In this document: positions 51,601-60,600 of the stretch, piece by piece
Layout of the letters: each line of letters opens with the position of its first letter
Numbering within the stretch: position 1 is the stretch's first letter
Assembly (NCBI GenBank): GCA_963281255.1
Contig: OY725488.1
Coordinates: forward strand, 8,405,524-8,469,523
Direction of reading: 5' to 3'
Length of the DNA stretch: 64,000 nt
Origin: Aphrocallistes beatrix
Taxonomy: Eukaryota > Porifera > Hexactinellida > Sceptrulophora > Aphrocallistidae
Program-made: the position numbers and the translations under genes
The notes under the pieces: generated by a model
What the model was told of the DNA's origin: nothing
Seen by the model: only the letters and a program-made list of their open reading frames with translations
Database searches by the model: none

Positions 51601-54600
51601 TTGATTTGTTTACAATATACTACAATCCCTTCTAAGTTCTTCCGACTAGACTTTTAGTTGCACCATAGTACTGTTGCGTGATATCTTGAGATCGTAATAT
51701 TTTGAGATCCTAGTATAAAGTAACCATGGATGATTTAGTACCGTGATATCTTGAGATCGTAATATTTTGAGATATGGTACAGTGTGTTTCATAATTATTG
51801 GCACTAAACTTTAACTTAATGTGGTATCAAACTTGTAATTAGAAAGAGTATTATAATTTCAGGATAACTTCATGTATGTATGTTCTTACTATATATACAT
51901 TGTTTTGAGTCACACTATCATACCATGTGATTACCCAGCATCTTTTCTAGAATGCAAACTCATTCTTTGTCTCAGTTTTTTGTCAAAATTCCAACAACAT
52001 TTTGCTATGGTATAGCAATGTTTTCTTCTATACCGCTTAATTTAGTTATAGAGATATCTAAGCATGTATATATCTTGTAGTTATGCATTTCTTAAGGATT
52101 TGTTCAAAGTATTCAGCAAGATATAGGTTCTGAAAGTCAGAATTAGGAGTGTGATTGAGGCCCGCAGAGATTAACAATGTAAAAAGTGGAATTTAGCCCA
52201 TAAAATTCACAATTTTGAACTTAACTTGTTTAACCCTCGCCTGGCTACGTCTCAAAAGTATAAATAGAGAAAACCCCACTTTCATTTTCACTTTCAGTTC
52301 ACTTTCAATGTACTTTCATTTTCACTTTCAACATTCCTAGCCAGCCGCGGGTTAAAGTAATGGTTTAACTAATAATTAGTGCTATTTGTGGGTATTGACC
52401 ATAAATACAATTATTTTTTCTCAAATTAAATTTTTTTTCTCGAGAAATTTGATTTTTGTAGGGTAATCACTTGAACACTCCTAATTCTGACTTTCAGAAC
52501 CTATATCTTGCTGAATACTTTGAACAAATCTTTAAGAATTGCACAACTACAAGATATCCCTACTTTGCCGAGGAATGTTGAATTGAAATTGAAAGTTAAT
52601 TCATTTTCAATTGAAATTGAAAATGAAAGTGGGGTCATTTCTATTTATACCTTTGACCCCACGTCAAATTAGGGATAATTATATAATATACATGCTTAGA
52701 TATCTCTATAACTAAATTAAGCGGTATAGAAGAAAACATTGCTATACCATAGCAAAATGTTGTTGGAATTTTGACAAAAAACTGAGACAAAGAATGCTTT
52801 TGCATTCTAGAAAAGATGCTGGGTAATCACATGGTATGATAGTGTGACTCAAAACAATGTATATATAGTAAGAACATACATACATGAAGTTATCCTGAAA
52901 TTATAATACTCTTTCTAATTACAAGTTTGATACTGCATTAAGTCAAAGTCTAGTGCCAATAATTATGAAACACACTAGCATTCTGAGATTTTGTTTGGCT
53001 TACTCAAATGGCCTTGTGGTTCAATCGGTCTCATTGTGGCACTAAATTGTGGCACATGACAAAATTTGATGGCACGTGACACAATTTAGTGGCACGCGAC
53101 ACAATTTCCTATGTAAAACCCCATATGGACCATGGATCAATTATATTTTAATATTTATGGTCCATATGTGGTTCTACATAGGAAATTGTGTCGCGTGCCA
53201 CTAAATTGTGTCGCGTGCCATCAAATTTTGTCATGTGCCACAATTTAGTGCCACAATGAGACCAATTGAACCACAAGGCCATTTGAGTAAGCCAAACAAA
53301 ATCTCAGAATGCTACCATATCTCAAAATATTACGATCTCAAGATATATCACGCAACAGTACTTAAATGTACATTCGAAGTCGTTTTTTTTGTGCAATCGA
53401 TTTCATAGCCTAGGCAACAAAAATTAACGCTCTGTATTTACTTAATACAAATATTTACCTCTATTTAGGTCCAAGTGGAAAGGTGCTAAATGCTTGGCAA
53501 TATTTATTTCAAACTTTTTTGATGAGAAATTGCTTGAAGATATCAATTTGAGGATGAAATCAACAGTAATTTTACATGAAGCGTTTAACAGCATTCGTAA
53601 TGTAATTAATAATAGTATATTCTCACTTAATAACTATTTAACTAATTTGAACATGAATGTTTATAATATAACAATTTATTATGGAATATTCTTCAGATAG
53701 TAACTCAGGAGGATCTTAATTTCCAATCTTTACATACAGTCAAATCTATCTTAGAAGTGCTGCAGATATTTACGTAAGTAATTTACTATCTCTGTGAAGC
53801 AATTCTCATTGTGAGAGCATTGAAATAGTTAAGGAATACTGACATTTCGTTACACGACTGCTGATCAGGGATAGGAACATCGCTCCTTGTTAGTTCTATG
53901 TTCGTATAATATAAGGATAATTATATAAAAAATAAAAATGTTGCTCGTATAATGAAAAATGAATAAAACGTCCATAAATTTGGCCCTATTTAGTAAACTT
54001 CAGATACCAAAAGTCAGTATGAGAAATAACTTCCAAGTTTGTCGTTTACAGATTGTACTGGAACCACCTTACCTGTTTAAATCCCTTTGATGCTATTCTT
54101 AACTTTAAAGAGTACAACCATCGGAAATGATAATATTTATAAATTATTTTTGTATTATTAGATCAGTTAAATCAGATGATATCATTTGTAATGAGCAGAA
54201 TAAAGAAATTCCTTCGATCCTCTTTGAAGTTTGCAACAGGTATACTACAGTATGACATACGTAGCTTCACTTTCAATACAAATTACAAAGTTAAGAGGAT
54301 TGTACTCTGTAACGGTTGTAACGGTTGACTCTAATTTAGTTCTAGATAATTTGTTATCAATCACTTCAATTGATTTATGTACAAATTTTCTATAGTTGTA
54401 AGTCTGAGCTGTTGGATTTCTTCCAAGATCTTTCTTCCCGCTTCTTTTTGCAGATTATTTTGAATGTCACTTTTTCAAATGGAATTACCTCAATTCAAGA
54501 AGATCTCAGAAATTATTTGCTTGCATTTTTATTAAAGAATCAAACTTGTAACATTGTTAAAAAATCAACGCTTGCTCCTCTTTATTTATTCAAAGATAAA

Positions 54601-57600
54601 GAAATCAATCCTTCTCCAGCTCTTCGTTGTATTCTTTTAGAAATTATACTGAGAGACAGGTAGAAACTCTGATCAATTCAGTATTTTATTGTTTTCTTTA
54701 GACAAGAAACATCTTATAAGATAGCGTCTTGTTGGATATTGCAAGTTAAAACCCTAATTAACCTGGGGATATATATATATTCTATCAATATCCACATTTT
54801 ATCGCTTCCTCGCCCCCAAATCACTTAACCAGAAATTAGCAAAATCCCTAATATACTCTAATTAAAGCCCCTAATTAGTGACCATATTTATAAGGTGTAC
54901 GTACGTACACATTTGCATGCTGATACACATATATATTCTAAATGTTCATGAATTTTAGATGAAAGCCATATGAATTAAATTTTTCTTGTCATAGAAATGA
55001 ATCGATCCAGAATCAAATAGCTGAACTTATTAAGAAGAACTTGTTGAAACAGAAAGAGCTGGCTTCTGAGGACAATCTGGCTTATCTTCTTCAAAGTTTA
55101 GAAGTAAAGACTGTATTTATACTAAATATTAGCGGATAGAGAAAGTGTGAATATACTACTTGTAGTATTTATAAATATTTTATGTACGTACGTACGCGCG
55201 AGCGATCCAGCGAAATATTCGCGAAATTCGTTTTTTATATGGTTCTTACACCGTCACGATGTGAAATCCGATTTTCGCTAATAGATGATTTGAAGTAAAG
55301 TATGATATTTACCTCCCAGGTATGAATGGCGGACATTTCGTCGCGGATTTTTAGAAACCTTTGATTCAAATTTGAACCTTCCTTCACATACAATTACAGG
55401 AAAAAATTTATAATTATAAAAAAAGGCAATGATGCGGCATAATATCGTGACTAAATAGCATTTTTGTCTGAGACTCGATTTTGACATATCGCGTATTTAT
55501 ATATATAGTAAATACTACATACATAGGGAGGAATATTACAAAAAATTTCTAAAATAATTATTTGAAGGAGAGAGTTGCCCAAAGGGTGAGACTGGGATGG
55601 GCGCGAAATGTCTGTGGGCAATCGAGCAAATCGCGCTTGTTTATAAATAACTTGAGACGTGCATCCTATTTATTTCATACTCGTATTCACTTATTCTCAG
55701 AACTATTGTAATGTTAACATATTCACTGTATTGTATACTTCTGTATCCCTCAGGATTCTTATCATCACAGCCTTACCAAAACCAAAGAAAGCATCAGTAA
55801 TGTTTTATCGAAATTTGACATTTCACTCTGTCCCTTCTCATCCTCGAAAGTTATTACCTATGAAATCATTGAATCAGTTGCTGCAATACGCTTTGCCATA
55901 CACTGGGTTGTAAAATGGATGACTGCATCTCATTTACGAAGAAAGTACTTTAGGATTCAGATACAAGATTATGTGTATGATACCATTCCTCGGGATCACA
56001 ACATTCCAGTAGATAACAAAGAATTGAAAGAATTGATTGAGAATCTTAAAGGAATTATAAAAAAAGATCCTGACATCCAACTATTCTTATCAAAGACGTT
56101 TTACTTTCATGTTGGTTATGGTGAGATGGTAAAATACAAGGACAATTACCTTATGAAGTGTTTTTTCCCGCAAAATCAAGTAATAGAGGTTAGTCAATTC
56201 GTAATTATGCATTCTTATTTTTCAAATTTTTTAGTTATTTGTAAATTTTAAAAGTTGCAACATTTCTCTTTGCCTTCCATACTGTTACCATCATGACATC
56301 CCACAAAGGCGCGATTCCCTTCTTCTGTGGCGAGCTAGTGAATACTTCGTGTCCCCATGAGTCACCCTGCGGGCGCCTAATATGAATTTCTTTCACTAAA
56401 TAGGTTAAATTAATAATAAATGAAGAGTGACGATGACGTCATCATCCATGATGCGCCAGCTTTTTCGACCAAAAATAGAATAATATTGTAGATAAGATTA
56501 TTATGTATATTATTTTAGCTAAACATAGATTTTTAAAAATTTCCATGAGTTCACTTTTTCCTGGCATTTAGTTATAGACATTTAAGAATATGATCCATGG
56601 GATAGGAAGCTCTCAAAGAGTTGACGGGCTATCGGAAGAGTATATACAGCGAGCGACGCCAAGCGGGGTTCGGGGCCCTGCCCCCAGAAGAAAAATTTGA
56701 AATACTTTGCCAAGATTCAAGACGCCTATGACCACAATTAGTTACCCCAGTAAATAAATATCAAAGCAAACAAAAGTTGAAACACGGATTAAAAGTCGAC
56801 CTTAGTGGCCCCAACCATTGTGCTTGCAACATTTTTAAGATCCTCCTAGCCATGCTTGAAAATTAAGGGTTAAAATTGCTTCTTCAGCTAAGTATTAAAT
56901 ATTATAATTCATAATAGCCTGTTTATTTTTAGAAGTGTTATCTTGATCTATTCTATGCCATCAATGACACATATGCAGGAATAAAGAAGTTAGTCAGTAC
57001 AGGCTCTACTAAAGACTTAAATCAATCAACTCAAAAAAAGGTTGTTATTATTATAACTGATGCCATTGAATACTTATTTCTAGCAAACCCGCTTCGGTCG
57101 TTCATGGTGCGCGGCTAGCGAATACTTCCTGTCCGCATCAGTGTTCTGTTATGTAACATATCTAAGTATAATTAGGTTAGGATATAAATCATGTTGCTAT
57201 AGTATGTACTTTATATTTACATATATGGACATGTTTGTAGATGGGTGTTAAGAGGTTTCAACAAAACATCATATTCGCTATCTTTAGTGAGTTTGTACCT
57301 TATCATCTGGGATCTTCGAAACAAAGACTATCTTCAGAGAGAGTAAGGATATAATTAGGAATCTATATCAGTCTATCCTAGAAATTTTATGACAGAATTT
57401 TCCATGAGACAGAATTAATTATGAATTTGCAGTTTCATGTGGAAATAAACACCTTTATACTCAAGCATACCACATGTCATCGACCTATTGAATATCTATA
57501 TTGCGAATTCAGTTAGCCTATTGAATAGGAAATTCGTCCATTGCAGAAAAATGTTGGTCGACAGACCGATAGTACAGCTCCAGTAAGTGACTCGAAGGAA

Positions 57601-60600
57601 TGTAAAATGTGAATATCGGAACACTTCGGAAAATACTCATTTTAGAGCATTCTAAGTGTGAAATTTGAAATCTACATACAGTCAGGGTCGCTTATTGTGA
57701 ACCACCAGAGGACCATAAAATCTGTTCATAATAGAGATACTTCATATGAAGTGAACTTGATCCAATACAAATCCTATCTAAAAATGAAATTGGGACCAGG
57801 AGGTTAGTTCATAATAAACGAATACTCATATTAAGCGGGTTCATAATAAGCAACCCTGATTGTATTAAAATACCCTATATTAGTCGTTGAGAACTCCTTT
57901 TTAACTTGAACTATGTTTTTTAAGGTATCAAAATATGGATATATCAATATGTTAATAACGAAGAAAATGCTCAGATTATTACTTTCAAAATCGGAGTTTA
58001 CCCATTAAAATACCCTATTTTCGCCGTTGAGAACTTGTATTTAGCTTAAGATAAATTTTTTTCGAAAGATGTGAAAATTTACATATATACTTATGTATAA
58101 CATAAAATACTTAGATTATTACTTTCAAAGTTCAAAAGTTGGAATCTAGAGTTTATTTTTTTTATCTAAAATATTCAAATTGTAAATTTGATTGAAAGAA
58201 ACAGGCCTCATTAATCTACGGAACCCAGAAAGGAATAAAGCCAAGAATTATATCTGTGGTTTCTATTTTATAGTGGTGAAATATGTAGATGTGTACCTCG
58301 GTATACGATTTTCCGACACATCGGCGGGGTGGTTTCTAGAGTGAGAAAATTTACACAGCATGAATAATCCAAGATTGAGTTCAGGAGATTCCCCGTGCGA
58401 TTTTTAAAATACAGCTCTTTTTGTTTTTAGATGAGTAAATTGAAGGAATGTATCTGCAATATTCTGCCTAAGGAACCCATCGACTTACGAACATTGGTTA
58501 CTGATATCTTGGAGAATAAACTCTTCAACTTGCCTCAGTTAAAGATATCATCAGACACACATCTAAATACAGTTTTCATAGCAGGGGTATTGTGTCACAT
58601 CGGTGTATTTCTGCAGCTGACACGTGATAATACGTTCCTTAAACCTCTCACACTAATTCACTTCAACCCAACTGAGCTTCAGAATCATTTATTTCCCGCA
58701 ATTTCTGAGGAAGAGTCTGTCCAATCAGCTAAAAATGTAATATAACTGACGCAGTTTACTCTAATAACATACTGAATTTTATTTACCGTCTTTCCTTGAA
58801 TAAACGCCGGGGGGCTTGAATAAACGTCGAGGGTTAGATAAGAAGAAAATTTTAAGTTAGGAAAACCATTTGTTATGGCTGGTTGTATTTATGAATACTC
58901 TTAGTGATTAGTAATGACAATATTGGAAATCGTTTATCTCTTTCAAATGAGACTGTTTTTCAACCGATACGGCGCTTTAAATTTTTGAGCTCAGTGGGTT
59001 TTTGAGCACGGAAAAAATGCAAGCGCCGGTGGTTCAAGGTGCACGAAAAAAGGGCCGTCAGTACAGTCCAAGTTCTCTAATCAGGGACTTGAGCCCTCGT
59101 GAATATGGTTACGGATCCTTATCCCGTATCCACTTTATTAAATCGTGAATTTTGTGAATAAAATGAAGACTATTCCTTTCGGAACATCTCCATTAAATCA
59201 GTGACTCTAATCTGATGATTTATCTAATATTGTATCTAGATCGTACAAAAAATCAGATCCCATTCAGAGACTACATCAAGCAGAAGGTCTCATACCGGGT
59301 TAGAGCAATCAAAAAGGGACAGCGATTCACTTCCCATTTACCCACATGCTATTGAGGACCCATTCGATAGATCGACTCCTCTAGATAGAATTAGGTATAT
59401 ATATACTAGTACGTACTGCTATATACTGCTATATTCCATGCTGAAAGTGTGTATATTATCAACTCTTTTAGGAATTTGGCGCCTATATCAGTAGCTCTTA
59501 TTCGCACGTTAATGCACAGCATATTCATATGGACTCTACATTCGAAGCACAAGGAACGTCCTTCTGAAATCATAAAGCTGGTTGAACCTATTTCACCTAG
59601 AAACACCTACATAGAATATTTCTATCTCCACCTAGTCCAGGATATCATAGATATAACCACCATCAGTAGCAACACATTTGAAGAAGCTATTCTGCACGTA
59701 CACTTGCTAGTAAATCTGATGATTCATTCAGATTTAGCGTCTACACTCGACGATCCACGTAAGCAATGCATTACACTGCATTTGATTATCGTAATAGTTC
59801 CTCTTCCCATAATATACGTATCTTTAAGATTTATTTCATGAGTTTATATATTCGACCACCACGAAAACCTCCATATAAATAGTATTAAAGTGGATCTAAA
59901 CATAAAGGAACATGTACTCAAACTGTGAGAAATATTCCTTTTTTTTTCAAATTCGGAAACTACACATCCGAATTAGTCATTTTTGAAACTTTAGATAAAA
60001 ATACCTTGTTCTCTTTCGAAAATTATCAACCTGTGCTACTTTGTGTCACTAATCGCCATCATATACTATAATAGTCGTGACGAGGAACAAGTAGTATCAG
60101 GTATCAAATGTAGTACATATTCCTTTACGAATAGATCCACTTTAATAGTATTTGTATAGAGGTTTTCGTGGTGGTTTTCGAGGTTTTCGTGGATAATAGA
60201 GCTCATTCGAGAAGGATATATCATGGTTATTTCGGGTCTATATATAATCTAGTCCAGAGGCCGGCAACCTTTTGAATGAAGTAAATTTTCACGCTCCTAC
60301 ACACTTTCGGGCTTAAAATCATATGCCTAAAGGAGCGTCTCGCGCTCCTAGATAATTCCTTGTATGAACATGTGTAAATTTACATATACATCCGTACTTA
60401 AAAAAATCAAGCTTCATTGTAATTCTTAATAAACTCTGATCAGGAGGAGAATGTCATGGTTGGTTGTGTTAGCATTTACATTAGCATTTATTTAATAGTG
60501 ACCAACTGGCCATCCTAGCATAAAATTGATATTGTCGCTTCCTAGTAATCACTACAATTCTAATTCTATGGAAATTAGAAGTACGTACACTTAAAATATT

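Larger units (their letters stand above)
51669..53360. mobile_element. Outer level of a nested foldback
   Basis: TACTGTTGCGTGATATCTTG plus 20 further bases at the left is inverted at 53319-53360. The left arm word GTGATATCTTGAGATCGTAA is also duplicated at 51743. Two other inverted elements fill the interior. Confidence 0.85.

Noticed and set aside
59019-59050. CKRRWFKVHE frame as an RZ-finger remnant
   Set aside because: One Cys and one His only; no CPNGH-like core and no splice sites around it.
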